Source: Helichrysum umbraculigerum (lineage: Eukaryota; Streptophyta; Magnoliopsida; Asterales; Asteraceae). From it: a stretch of DNA of 64,000 nt. Positions 44,062 through 57,100 of the stretch are shown piece after piece. The stretch covers positions 161,933,759-161,997,758 of the forward strand of contig CATIUR010000003.1 of assembly GCA_949592205.1 (NCBI GenBank), in the 5' to 3' direction. A program made the translations under genes and the position numbers. The notes below the pieces were generated by a model. That model made no database searches and was not told the DNA's origin. It was given only the letters and a program-made list of their open reading frames with translations. Every line of letters begins with the position of its first letter. The stretch's first letter is position 1.

Positions 44062-46833
44062 TGTAACATCCCGAATTTCAGGAAATTAATATCGTACACG
44101 GATATATTTTTATTACGAAATATTATTATGTAGATAATGAGATATAGTGAAAAACGTAAACGGTTTTATCGGTTCCAGACTGTAGAGTTTAAAGGGGATA
44201 AAATAATTAGACCGACTTATATAGATATGTACGTACAGTATATGTTTATCCAATATTTATCTAAAAACATTCCAAAGTGTTTTAGAGAGAGCGAGAGAAA
44301 AAGAGAAAAACCTCAGGGACGATTCTAACTTCCAATTCCTTCAATTCAATTCATGATTCAAGCTTTAGAGATTCGAATTAATCTTCCTTTCATCATCTTC
44401 TAGCTCAAGTAAGTTGAATTCTTCCATGATTTAACCTAGGGTTTTGGGGTTTTATGAGATTTTGATGGGTTTTGTATGAATGAGGGTTTTAATCCGAAAT
44501 TGAAGCTAGAAATTGATTGAATTAGTGTTAGTTAGTGTTTTTTTGATTGTTAGTAGTTATATAACATGTTGGAAGTGATGAATTTATGATTTGTGTTCTT
44601 GAATAATTATGAGGGTTTTGAAGAATCATGATTATAACTTGAAGTTATGGTTTAATTTGGTGTAGTTAGTGTTAATTAGTGTTATAAAAGTTGTTGAAAA
44701 TCATATAACATGATGAAAGTGAAGAAATTATGATTTAGTGTTCTTGAGTAATTCTAGAGTTTATGTTAAGATGATGTTAATAAGTTTAATTATGAAACTA
44801 GTGATACTTATAGAGTATGATTATGATGATGAATATGTGTGGTAAGAGTTTTATTAGTGAGAGTTAAAAGTGATTAAAGAAGTAGTTTAATGTGATTAAC
44901 TAAAGATTTAACTAGTGAAATCAAAGTGGGGGAGGAAGTAATGAGATTATGTGGATGATTGATTAGTGTTTAAACATGTTGTTATGTGTTATGTACTTTA
45001 TGATAGGGATTGAAGAAGTGGATGCTTATGTTGATCAAGATGGTGAAATCGTCATTTAAGAGATTGTGGTGAGTGATACGGGGGTTAAACAGGTGATTTG
45101 GTTGTGTAGTACCGTATAGCTTGCGGGCTAGAGGTTTGCACAATCAAGGAAAAGTTATTTGTATATGTGTGTTTACTTAGTTTGTTGTCTTTAAATTATT
45201 TGTTTATATTTAATTGTTATGTGAATACGTGTTATTTGGAAAGTCAGTAGTGATTAACTCATTAGCGAGTAATGAGTATGTCACTGGCGTGAAGGTAAAA
45301 GAAAGAATTGGTGGAGAATAGTGTATGATTCGATTGTGTTGGATCCGGATTACTGTTGGGTAAGAGGCTACACAATCGGGTGAAAGATTATGTGTTCATA
45401 TATGTGGATTAAATAATTGAGATTATGTAGTTATGATGTTATTTTTAATTGATAGTGTATGATTCGATTGTGTTGGATCCGGATTGCTTCCGAGCAAGAG
45501 GCTACACAATTGGGTGGAAGAAAATGTGTTTACATATGTGGATTAATTAGTGAAGATAGTGTAGTTATAATGTTATGTGAATCGATTGTTGGGTGATTAT
45601 GTAGTTTGTGGATTTTGTGGAATATGCTTATGTAGTGAAACAGTGTTAGTATGCATACCGTTGTGGTATGGTACTCAGTGAAATAGTGTTAGCATGCATA
45701 TCGATGTGGTATGGTGCTCAGTGATCAGTGTTCAGTGTGTTCAGAGATCAATGATTTTGTGTTTATGTGAATTGCTTGTTTGATTTGCCTGTGTACTCAC
45801 TAAGCAGTTGTGCTTACCCGTTTCAGTGTTTATGTTGTAGGTTGATGTTTTGATAGAGACATGTGGATAGAAGGGTTATGAGAAGCTAGTGACATGGATA
45901 TGGAGCATGCTTATGGTTAGAATATGCTTCTTTCTTTTGAATTGTTGTTTTGATGCTCAATTGTGTAAATCGCCCAAACAAAGAGTTTTTGAATTAAATA
46001 TGTTGGTCAATGTGTAGTAGTTGACTTTGAAAGTCAAACCGAGTTATGATGTCTAGTGTATGTGGTTGTTAAGAGTATGAAGTTATGTGATTGGTTTGGT
46101 TTGGGTCAAAGTGTTCAAAAGTGATTAAGTGTCGAATGTGATTGGTTGGTCAAATGAGAAGTTGACATATAGTCAACAATGTTGTAAGAGTCAAACATGT
46201 GTGGTATTGGGTAATGTGGTGGTGTTATGTAGTAGATTTGGTGAAAGTGTCCAAATGGACACCAAAACGGGTCAAAAGGGTTAAATCGGGTTAGAATGTA
46301 CTTATGTGGGTTTGGTCAATGGTGTTAGACTTGTTTTGGTATGTTGATCATGTGTGCAAAAAGTTAGAGTTCAAGTGTTCATGGTTTGTGATTTGAGTTG
46401 TAGTCAAAAAGTGGTTAAAATGGTCGAAAAATGGTTATATGTCCGTTTTCTCGTAAAACGTGAATTTTGGAAAAGTGCAAAAATAGAAAGTTTCATTTTG
46501 GCATTTTGGAGGTGCCTGCAAATTTTCAGGGTCTAAGTGTTTACGAGTAAAAAGTTATGCGCGTCGGAAATTCGTATTTTGGTATTAGTTTGTGTGCAGC
46601 CCTGATTCCTGGGGAATCCGAATCCAAGTGTTAACAGCATGTCTGATTCCTGAGGAATGAGAGTCATTCCTGGGGAATCTCTTGTAAATTCACATTTTTG
46701 TTATTTGAGTCATTATTTGATTAAGGGAACGATATAAGAGTCTGTAATGTCATATTTTAGATGTGGGACCTAATAGAGTGTGTTTTCAGTGTTAGGTAAA
46801 AAAAAAAAATGGTTCTGTTTTCGGGGCGTTTCA
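44062..46833 (+). repeat. 3' LTR, 2772 bases
   Basis: Nearly identical to 40351-43123; ends GGGGCGTTTCA and is followed by TTAAA. Confidence 0.97.
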
Positions 46834-46981
46834 TTAAACCATCAAATTTTTGAAGTATAATCAAACTTTAGACTTAAACTATCAAAATTTTGAAACTTCG
46901 AGGGTTAAATCATCAAAAAAAACTTGAGGCGGTTAAAACGAAAAAATTGTAAAACCTTGATAATTCAACCATTATTAACCC

Positions 46982-47466
46982 ATTAACTAAACGTCATTCA
47001 TGATATGTTTATACGTTAGGCCACTTTTCTCTAGGCCCATATACTGAATCTACTCTTTTGGGCCCGTTTTAAAATCCACTATTCCAGATTTCTTCATGTA
47101 AAGTCCATTCTTTTTAAAATTTTAATTAAAAGATAATGCATAGCAAAATTCGAAACTAAAGATTGCTATTTGATTCTGTTGTATTCTTTCTCTAACCAAT
47201 TCACACCCATGAGGAGCCCAAAGCGTGAAAGTTTAAAAAAAAAAAAGAAAAAGAAAAAAAGAAGATAATGATTTGTATTGATTCACCATAATTGTGTATT
47301 TATGTGTAAACAGATCTTCTGGTTTACATCGTTCACAAAAATTGTTCATATATTTTTTTCACCTTTTAATTCAATAAGATATCGCCCATCTAATATGAGC
47401 GGTTCATATCCCAATTGACTGTCTGAAAATGACAAGAAAAAGGGTACTTTAATCATTTTAGGTGGA
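46982..47466. other. Intergenic, nothing recognised
   Basis: AT-rich spacer with an A-rich run at 47235-47265. No gene or element boundary is supported. Confidence 0.5.
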
Positions 47467-47934
47467 CTAGAATACTACCCGCGCAATGCAGCGGCGTAAA
47501 AAAAAAACAAAAATAAAACTTGTAGTTATATTTTTGTTCACGGACATGTGAACCTTATATCAATACTATTTACTTGGCATTATACCACATTACTTAATTT
47601 TGACCTATTAACCCATTCACTATAGTTTAATTTGGGTTTGGTTGAAAACTTTTGGCCCGCAAATCTAAATCTGTTAACTCGACAATTTTACTTTATCGGG
47701 CATGTTTCGCGCATAAAATCTTTATAATGTTTATGTAACGTACATCATTTATGAAAATATACAAATAAATATTGGGTTACGTATTTTGTAACCGAAATTA
47801 ATGAGGATATATTAACTTTATAATAAATTGCATTTAATATATGTGTTTGAAAGTTAAAGTTAAAATGGCAAAATAGTAATTTACTATCTCTCTTTTTAAA
47901 ACTTTGTCACAAACATTTTATATATTAGTATAGA
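47467..47934 (-). mobile_element. Non-autonomous Helitron, 468 bases
   Basis: On the minus strand it starts TCTATACTAATATATAAAAT, preceded by A, and ends with the GC-rich hairpin GCTGCATTGCGCGGGTAG followed by TATT-CTAG and then T. No coding sequence. Confidence 0.7.
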
Positions 47935-48278
47935 TAAGAATTTGGTATATATAGGGATTTATTAGTAATTTCAAGTAGGTTTTTCAAAGGCTCATATTAA
48001 CTTCAAAGGTAAAGTAGTAATTTCCCTTAAAAACACCTAAATTGCTTAATATGTTAGTAGTAGACATATAAAAGAATTAACTAATTAATTAGTACTTAAT
48101 GTCATATGTTAGTTACTTTAATTTTTAATAATTATAATATTAATTATATTTAATTATATGTAGGGGTATATTAGTAATTTCAGGTAGATTTTTAAAATTT
48201 CAATAGAAATGTTGGAGGCAAAATAGTAAAAGCTATCTTAAAAAAAAACATTGAAATGCATTCTATATATTAGTATAG

Positions 48279-48279
48279 A
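48279..48279 (-). mobile_element. Second Helitron 5' end of the same type
   Basis: TCTATACTAATATATAGAAT on the minus strand starts at 48279, 345 bases outside the first 5' end and nearly identical over 16 bases. It could be an alternative or older outer element sharing the 3' end at 47467. Confidence 0.5.
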
Positions 48280-48434
48280 TATGAAACATTTTCAAGTAAA
48301 ATGTAAACTTATTGAACTGAAATGTGAAAAACGGGTATATGAACAATCTTCATAAATCAATGTAAACCACAATGATCATTTATGAAAATTATTCTCATGC
48401 AATACATTGTTGTACATTATGCATAAAAATTTAA

Positions 48435-48752
48435 GAGTTAATTGCATGAATGGTCCCTATAGTTTACACACATTCTCACCGTTGATCCATGTACTTTGTT
48501 TGTTGCATGGACAGTTCAAAAACTAAAAAGTTTTTGCACACTTAGTCCCTCCTCTACCTAAAATGATTAAAATACCCTCATCACTATCTATTTACCTTGC
48601 CCAGATGAGGGTATTTTAGTCATTTTAGATAGATGAGGGACTACGTGTGTAACAACTTTTGAGCTTTTGGACTGTCAATGTAACAAACAAAGTACAAGGA
48701 CCAGCTGTGAGAATGTATGTAAACTACAAGGACCATTCATGCAATTTACTAA
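48435..48752. mobile_element. Foldback MULE-type MITE, 318 bases
   Basis: 9-base duplication AAAATTTAA at 48426-48434 and 48753-48761. Inverted arms include TTGCATGAATGGTCC, GTACTTTGTTTGTT and AAAATACCCTCATC. Confidence 0.85.
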
Positions 48753-49250
48753 AAAATTTAATTATATGTATTGTTCGTCTCAAAATATGTTTCATACAAA
48801 TTAATTCCACAAAATAAACATTTTGCGTGATGTTTTATTAGCTAGACTAGACTAGACTAGATAGATAAGAAACAAACTTCTACATTGAAAGTAGGTATAG
48901 ATTTATGGAAATGATTCTCAATTTTTGATTCCTAAAGTAATAACCAAACAAACTCAATGGGTATCAAATCATTTCCGTTTCCACCTCATATTAAACCCTC
49001 AAAACAAACACAACTTAAAAGTATTCATAAATAAGTGAATTTTACCTTTATCATAAATAAACAAACAGCAAAATCCACTTTGGAATATTCAAAATAAATA
49101 AATAATAGTTCTAATTATATGAATGATGTGAAGAATCTAAATTTAAATTAGAGTTTTGCTATACAAATCTCTAAGGTCTGTCTATAATAATATTAAATGT
49201 GCATTAATTGAAGTGAAACATGTCATTTTAATTCACAATTATACTTAATA

Positions 49251-49947
49251 GGGTAAGGTTCAAATGAGACTAAAAATTTGTGTGAGAATAGAGGAACCAA
49301 TGATATGGTGTCATGTGTACAAAGAGAATACAAAACCCATTTACCCCTTAAGTTAAATATCTCACAAACGACAAATCGAAAAATTATGAAAATTGCACCA
49401 TTAGATTCGGTGTTTGATCCTCTTCGATTTGTCGTCCATTAAGGCATACTTTCGACGAGTTTTTTTTCCCTTATTTTTAGTGGGTTTTACATTACTAACA
49501 CGTGTGTTACAGTATTGCGTTTAGGGTTTAGGGTTTGGGGTTTTGGGGTTAGGGTTTAGGGTTTATAAATCATACTAAACCCTAAATCATACTAAACCCT
49601 AAACCCTGCTAAACCCTAACACTAAACCCTGCTAAACCCTAACTCTAAACCCTAACCCTAAACCCTAAATCAAATGTATAATCAATCACTAACACATGTG
49701 TTAATAATATGTAAAACCCAACAAAAAAAGAAGAAAAAAAAAGTTCGTCGGAAGTATGCCTTGATGGACGGCAAATCGAAGAGGATAAAACGCTGAAAAA
49801 TATGATGCAATTTTCATGATTTTTCGACTTGTCGTTTGTGAGATATTTAATTTTTAAAAACGTGGATGAGAGAGAAAAAGTGACACATGGCATATTGTGG
49901 TTGGTTCCCCCATTCTTACACAAAATAAATGGTCTTGAACTCTTCTC
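49251..49947. mobile_element. MULE M6 with telomere-like core
   Basis: Ends GGGTAAGGTTCAAATGAG and, inverted, GAGAAGAGTTCAAGACCA, flanked by ATACTTAATA at 49241-49250 and 49948-49957 (9-10 bases, exact boundary ambiguous by one). The arms match M5 and M4 (CTCACAAACGACAAATCG, TACTTTCGACGAG). The core 49518-49670 is CCCTAAA/TTTAGGG repeats with CATACTAAA and TGCTAAA spacers. Confidence 0.9.
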
Positions 49948-49957
49948 ATACTTAATA

Positions 49958-50339
49958 AACTTAAATTTTGCATTAAATAAAGTTTTCTTCTAGAAGAGTT
50001 TCCCATAGAGAGCCCATAGAGCTTTATTTAGCAAAATCTTTTAATTAAGAAAATTTAATATTTAATAATTAATTAATAAACACATTTTCTCAACAAAATT
50101 TTTAATTTATATAAACCGACTAATTATCAGGTACAAATTTAATTTAACTTAATAAAAAAATCTAATCCTAATAATTAGGTTACAAATTAAGCTGATATTA
50201 ACAACCGTATATACGAGATTACCCTTCACGTATTTTACAAAATAAAATAAAATTAAACAGTTGTTATATATAAGAGAAAATGCTAGATTTACGATATAGG
50301 TATTACAGACAAGATTACCTTGGCGTGTTTACAGTTTAC
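49958..50339. other. Region upstream of TIC236, likely promoter
   Basis: AT-rich with no coding sequence. TATATAAG at 50264-50271 is a plausible TATA element ahead of the pyrimidine-rich stretch from 50340. Confidence 0.35.
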
Positions 50340-51114
50340 ACACTTTCTCACCCTTCACGTTTTCTCTCCGTTCTATTTCGCCGGACATCCATAATTTCTT
50401 CTCTCGTTCATTTCGTTGTTCGATTCCCCTAATCTGCTTAAAGTATTCGTTTCAGATTCCTTTCGCGCGGATGCTCAATTCAATTCAAACAGGTTTAACT
50501 TCTTTCGTACGGATGTTGTGTTGTTGAACCCTTTCATTTACTCGTTTAAGTTGATTAATCATCATACATTCATATGTCTCTGAATTGTTATTATTGAGTT
50601 TGATTTACTTCTATAATAATTACGGAGTGTATTTATTGTATATGCTGCTGTTTTGTTGTAAACTGCAAATTAAATTCTAATTTGACATCCATTATTGTGT
50701 AGGATGTAAAGTTATACTATCTAGGTTTTCCTATGTCGTTTGAAGATTTCGGTTTTGCGTCAAAGTTGCGTATGCCTTCGTTTATATTCTTCTTCCACAT
50801 AACCAAGTGAACTACTGGAATACTGTATTAATACTAAGGCATTGCATTTTATTAGGGGGTTTTTGTGCTCAAATTTTATGCTATTGCGTTTTATTATATG
50901 TAAGTGAGGTATTGTTGGTTAGTTCATTATTTATGTATATGGCATTAGTGGTCATATATACTGTAATCCAATAAGATTGTTTAATTATTTTTTCCCAGGG
51001 TTTGATGGTTTGCGATAGTTACAATTCCATGTCTTAGTTAGGGGGGCTAAGAGTTAGTTCTTGGTCCCCCAATACTTGAGCTCCAAGTTTTGATATGAGT
51101 TTTGACTGAATATA
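50340..51114 (+). promoter_or_regulatory. Probable TIC236 5' leader region
   Basis: From 50340 the DNA turns pyrimidine-rich (TTTCTCACCCTTCACGTTTTC), as in plant 5' UTRs. The many ATGs between 50470 and 51090 suggest that a leader intron removes much of it. A five-codon upstream frame, ATG AGT TTT GAC TGA at 51095-51109, ends five bases before the chosen start. Confidence 0.4.
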
Positions 51115-54100
51115 ATGAGCACTAGACTTCTTAGCCCGTTTATTGGGATACCTTTCCAAAGCACTTTCAAGCCAAACAACACAAAACTCGACAAATCTAA
51201 ACCGCCTAGAAAATCCTGTTACAAGTTTGTTCCACGTGCCAAGAAAAATGACTGGATATCTCATGGGATTCGGTTTTCACAATCTTGTGGAGAAAATGTT
51301 GAAATCTTATGGAAGAATATAGGATTAAGAAGTGGGTTCGTGGTGAAATCTGTGAAAGAACCTTTCACTAGAAACAAGATTCTTGTTAGGCCACTGTCGA
51401 CAGTCTGGGAGGAAGGTTTGCTTGTATTTAGATGTTCGGTTTTTTGTGCTGTGATATCTGGGGTGTGCTTGTTGTTATGGTACGGGCAGCGAAAAGCCAA
51501 GACATTGGTAGAGTTGAAACTTTTACCATCAGTTTGCACAATGTTAAGCGATCATATCCAACGTGACCTTCATTTCGGTAAAGTTAGAAGGATTTCTCCT
51601 TTAAGCATTACACTGGAGTCATGCTCAATTGGGCCTCATAAGGAAGAATTCTCCTGTGCTGAGGTTCCTACTCTTAAATTACGTTTCCACCCCTTTTCAA
51701 GTTTGAGGAGGGGGAAGATTGTAATCGATGCTGTTTTGTCTAATCCGACCGTGTTGGTTGCACAAAAGAGAAACTATACTTGGTTAGGGATACCATTTAC
51801 GGATGGGGTTTTGCAGAAGCATTTGTCCACTGAAGAGGGTATTGATAATCGTACAAAAATCAGGAGAGTTGCTAGAGAGCAAACAGCAGCCCGAATGGAT
51901 ATAGAAAGAGACAATGAAGCTCAAGAGGCTGCAAGAACAGGATATATTGTTCCGAATAGTGGCTCTAATGAATTAGAAGGTATTGATGCTGTGAAGAAAA
52001 ATAGTGTGAATTCAGCAGGATTGTCGACATCTGAGTTAGTTTTTTCTGTGGACGAGAAACTTCGTTGGCAGGATCACCACTGCATGGATGCAGGTGTAGA
52101 GTATGATATGAAACATGCAGATTTAGAAAAATCATTTGGTGTAAATATACCTATTTCAGGGATGAAATTATGGTCGCGAATTATACCTGGACCATTAAAG
52201 CGTAAGAGAAGGAAGGTCAAAGGGAGAGATATGTTTGATGATGGTATGTCAGCCAAAAGAAGAATTCTTGAGCACAGTGCATCAGCAGCACATGCGTACT
52301 TCATGGACCCTTGCGTAGTTGACAAAAAGGACGATCGTCATACTGCGGAATCGAACATTAGGATTGATTCTGATGATCATAAAGTAGATATTTCTGCTCC
52401 TATGGTGGTTTGGCCGGAAATCTCGGAATTAGAGAGGCATGAAGACTCTTTAGGGAACAAATTCCCTCTAGAAGGTAACTACTTAAGTAAAATAATGATA
52501 TTTTATATATATTCATTGTACTTCAGTAAGATATCATCCTTCTGTGATGTTGCAGTGTGCGGGTGAACAGACACTTCCATACATAATACAAGTAGAAATG
52601 GAAAAATTGGTGGGTAGGAGTTAAAACGGGTTCGGGTAATAAATGGTTGATTTTTAGAAAGGCTCAAAATGGAGCGCATTGGTTCAGTTGGCCGACGCTT
52701 AAACACCTCTGATAATTTTATGTATAATCTTCATTCTGTGGAATATTAATAATTAGTGCTTGAAATATGATTAAGAAAACTTTATTATGACAGATTAACA
52801 ATGATATTTATAGGTCTGAAGTAAAATGATTTAGGAGGCTAGAACTTATAAGCAAAGTATGACCCGCATAGAGACCTTTTTACCTGTAAATGGGTCGTAA
52901 CTTCCACTTGTAAACATAAGTAATGACTAATCATGAAGTGTATAATAATGTAGATGAAAACGTGGGTACCAAGCAGCAATTGAGCCCGTCTTCTGAAGGT
53001 TCATTTTACACAAACGACAGGGGTATGGGAGATCTATGGTCAAACATAATTGTTGGTCCCATCCAAAAGATCAAGTCACAGGTTGTTCCGAAAGTTGAAG
53101 GTATTGTTGGTGAACTTGTTGAAGGGGTTAGTGGGGAGAAAGCAGTAGAAGTTGAGAAAATGGTTCCTGTTACTCTCGATTCCGTCCATTTTAAAGGTGG
53201 AAGATTGCTGTTACTTGCATATGGTGACAGTGAGCCCAGGTAAATCTCACTTCTATATTATGCCAGTTCTATAGAGTGTTCATGACTTAAAATTTGTCTA
53301 TTTTCGATTCCTAGAGGCCAATTGAAACTACAGGCATTAAGGAATATATCTAATCAAGTTGTTAATGCCACATCATGTTTTATGTTTATCACTTTAGTTA
53401 TGTCAATCCAGTTATATAAAAACTACCGTGTTTTTTTGAAGTATAATTTCTGATATCTATCCTTTCCAGACTCCTAATCGGCAGGGTTATTACTAATTAT
53501 AATTGGAATATAAAAAAGCAATTTTATTTGTAGATTCTACTTTAGAATAAAGAGTTTATGACCTCACTATATAGTATATACTCACTGCTGCTTTAGACTA
53601 CATGTTCTCCTGGAAATCACGTTTTTCAGATGATAACAAACAGTCACTTATGCTTATGTGGTTTATTTTATTGATAGAGAAATGGAGAATGCGAGTGGAC
53701 ATGTGAAGTTCCAAAATTATTACAGTCGTGTGCATGTACAGTTGAGTGGTACTTGTAAGATGTGGAGATCAGATGTAACATCTGAAGATGGTGGCTGGTT
53801 GTCTACAGATGTTTTTGTAGATACAGTGGAACAAAAGTGGCATGCCAATCTCAAAGTTGTGAATCTCTTTGCTCCGGTAAGGTATAGCTAGTATTGCTCC
53901 ATATAAAATTTATTTGAAATCAATCTATGCTTTTTTTAGAGTCATTTTTTTGTCTTGTTACTCTTGCATGGGTCAATTCGGGTTATGTTATTAATGCGAT
54001 ATGGGTTATTATCTGAATAAAATAAAAGAAATAATTTTCAATGCACAAAACTTTTTAAGTCATTCTATTCATAAATAAAATTAGACTATGATTGGGACTA

Positions 54101-57100
54101 ATTATAAAATAGCTTCTACACTCATATTTGACACACTAATTGTTTAAAAGGATTTTGGATGAAAAAATGTTTTGGGTTAATCCAGCCTGAGCTGACCCGT
54201 TTCGACATGTATCAAGATTGTCCGTGTTGACATCTGACCCAACCCGCCCATCTGCCACATCTTCTCCGTATCATTTTTCTTAGGCATTGAAATTCATTAC
54301 ATCTATTTCGTTCTGCCAAGTTGTGAAGTTTCGTTGTATGCCTTCTTATATTTTCTGCAGCTCTTTGAAAGGATTTTAGAAATTCCTATTGCATTTTATG
54401 AAGGAAGAGCTAGCGGTGAGGTGATTCTCTTGACAGTCTATGTTTCTACAAATTTAGTTTCTACAATTTTATTTTGTCTTTTATCCAATTTTACTGTTTC
54501 TAAGGAGTTGGTACTTATATTAATCCTTCAAGCACAGGGATATTGTTTCTTGTATTGTCTACTTTTATTTGGGTTCCTATTCTTGGCGGAATGATAAGTG
54601 GTTGTTTGTCGCATTTCAGGTTCACATATGTATGTCACAAGGAGAAAGTTTTCCCAATCTTCATGGGCAACTTGATGTGACGGGGTTGGCTTTTCAAATA
54701 TCAGATTCACCCTCTTCATTTTCTGTATGGATCAACTTTATTTCCTGCTTATATTATCATGATCATTATCTTTGACCAATAGACCCAAATTTCTTTTGTA
54801 GGATATATCTGCAAGCTTATGTTTTCGGGCTCAACGTATATTTTTACACAATGCTAGTGGTTGGTTTGGCAAGGTTCCACTAGAAGCTTCTGGAGATTTT
54901 GGAATTGAACCAGAGGAAGGAGAATTTCACCTAATGTGTCAGGTTATTCTTACTTCACTTGAACCCTTAATATTAGTTCTATGATATTGAGAGTCATACG
55001 ACAGGTGCATGTTCATATTTATGTACGTGTTCAAATTTATCTCTCTTTTTGTGAAGACAGCAAATGCTATTTATTTATATGCCTAATGTGGCCATTCGTA
55101 ATACAGGTTCCTTCTGTGGAAGTAAATGCCCTCATGCAAAGTTTAAAAATGAAACCTCTGCTGTTTCCGGTATGTTTTTTATATTAGTTAGTTAAGCTAA
55201 TGTTAAATCAGTTTGTCAGTTCAATTTAAACCATTGCATCAAACTACTTTAGGTTAAGGTAAAAAAAAAAGAACAAAAAGGAATTGCAAAGTCAGAGATA
55301 TGGTAGAACCAAGAATGAAGAGAATAATGTGTCTGAGTTGCTCTTTTCGTCATTGGTTGCAGTTGGCAGGGTCTGTGACAGCTGTTTTCAATTGTCAAGG
55401 CCCTTTGGATGCACCTATATTTGTGGGTAGTGGGTTGGTCTCAAGAAAATTGTCTAGTTCGGTTTCTGATGTTCCTACATCAGCTGCGTATGAGGCAATC
55501 ATGAAGAATAAAGAGGCTGGTGCTGTGGCAGCGTTTGACAGGGTTCCATTCTCTTATGTATCAGCCAATTTCACTTTCAATACTGATAATTGTGTAAGTT
55601 GCTTATAGTATTTTTTTTCTTGTGAAAAAAAGATATTATTTTTTGAACTCAAATCCTTCTTTACTGCAACATAAAACATGACAGGTTGCAGATTTATATG
55701 GAATCAGAGCAAGTCTTGTTGATGGTGGCGAAATTCGCGGGGCAGGGAATGCATGGATTTGTCCAGAGGTAATTATATGTGTTTGCTCCAAAGTTATTAC
55801 TCGGACGAAAAGATAAACCACACTAGATCTATGCCTCAGCATGAGGAAGAGTGATAGGATTGTTAATATTGAAATTGAAAAGATTGAGAATACAGATTTT
55901 AGGGATTCAAATTTAGAGATCTTTCTTACGTGTATAGATGTATCCCATATATATGGCTTGTAGGTTATCTATCCTTTCCTTTCTGGTTGCACCTGCCAAG
56001 TCTTTTCTCCAACATAGAAAGACAGTTATGTCTTCAATTGATCCTTTCCAGGAAATATTGATGGTTGATTTATTTTATAATTTGTTTCCATTTTCTAACT
56101 ATTTCAGGGTGAGGAAGATGACACAGCAATGGATGTGAATTTTTCTGGGAATTTATGCTTTGACAAAATAATGGATCAATATGTTCCTGGTTATAATCAT
56201 CTTGTACCCTTCAAATTAGGGGATTTGAATGGAGAAACAAAACTCTCGGGCTCATTACTTAAACCGTAAGGCTTTAATCTCTTCGATTTGTATTCAATTT
56301 CACTATATCCTACTTGTCTGTGCTGTCTAATGTGGTTTCTGTTGTATATCTCATCTTATGGGTGTTTAATTATGTTTATAATTTTTATGTTATAGGAGAT
56401 TCGATATTAAGTGGACGGCACCAAAAGCTGAAGGGTCGTTTGGAGATGCTCGGGGAGATATAATTATATCGCATGAATTCATCACCATTAGTTCTTCATC
56501 CGTTGCTTTTGAACTATTTACAAAAGTTCAAACCTCGTATCCTGCTGAAAATTGGTCAAATAGGAAAGAGTTTGATGCAAGACCTGCCATGCCTGTGATT
56601 GTGGAGGGAGTGGAATTGGATTTACGCATGCGCAGTTTTGAGTTTTTCAGCTTGGTTTCCTCGTATGCATTTGATTCTCTACGCCCTATCCATCTTAAAG
56701 CGACTGGAAGAATCAAGTTCCAAGGAAAAGTTGCTAAGTCCAATACCAGTTCAGGTGAACAAGATGCCAAAGTGTCAAAGATTCTTGCTGGTGATGTTTC
56801 AATCACAGGTCTTAAATTAAATCAGTTGCTGTTAGCACCTCAGTTAGCTGGAGTACTCCACATCTCACCTGAGTGTATTAAGGTCTGTCACGACTTTTAA
56901 GTTGTGCTTTGTGCTTAACGTGTGTTATGGTAGATACATGTGAGATCACAACTTATTTACACAAGCATCATGAAAGAGCAGCTATATTAAGCTATACTGT
57001 TAGAAAGATGCCCTCAAAATGGATTTTAAAACTTGATAATTTTAACCGTTTCCTTGAAGAGTACATGTTAAAATAATCTATATGAATAGATAGATATGTA

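Larger units (their letters stand above)
40351..46833 (+). mobile_element. Non-autonomous LTR retrotransposon with giant LTRs and tiny interior, 6483 bases
   Basis: Two LTRs of about 2.77 kb surround only 938 bases (43124-44061). The 5-base target duplication TTAAA is at 40346-40350 and 46834-46838. LTRs begin TGTAACATCC and end GGGGCGTTTCA. A tRNA-Met primer site and a G-rich polypurine tract are in place, but the interior has no gag or pol frame. Such coding-free elements rely on proteins of a relative; the TTGGTATCAGAGC site right after the LTR suggests a Gypsy chromovirus partner, which is inference. Comparing LTRs by eye gives three substitutions (40652/44363, 40832/44543, 43084/46795) and one poly-A length change, so it inserted very recently. 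Confidence 0.95.
40143..46981. mobile_element. MULE-like foldback element (about 351 bases) split by an LTR element
   Basis: Left part 40143-40350 begins GGGTTAATAATGGTTTAATC, and right part 46834-46981 ends (inverted) GGGTTAATAATGGTTGAATT. These are the ends of the family seen at 6926-7842, with TTTCGTTTTAATCACTCAA motifs inside. I could not find a clean 9-base duplication, so it is older than the 6926 copy. Confidence 0.7.

Noticed and set aside
52580..52920. GGGTC-rich stretches in TIC236 introns (also 53960-54270, 58800-58890 and 63500-63850) as hAT MITEs
   Set aside because: The composition is suggestive, but I could not find paired ends with matching 8-base duplications.
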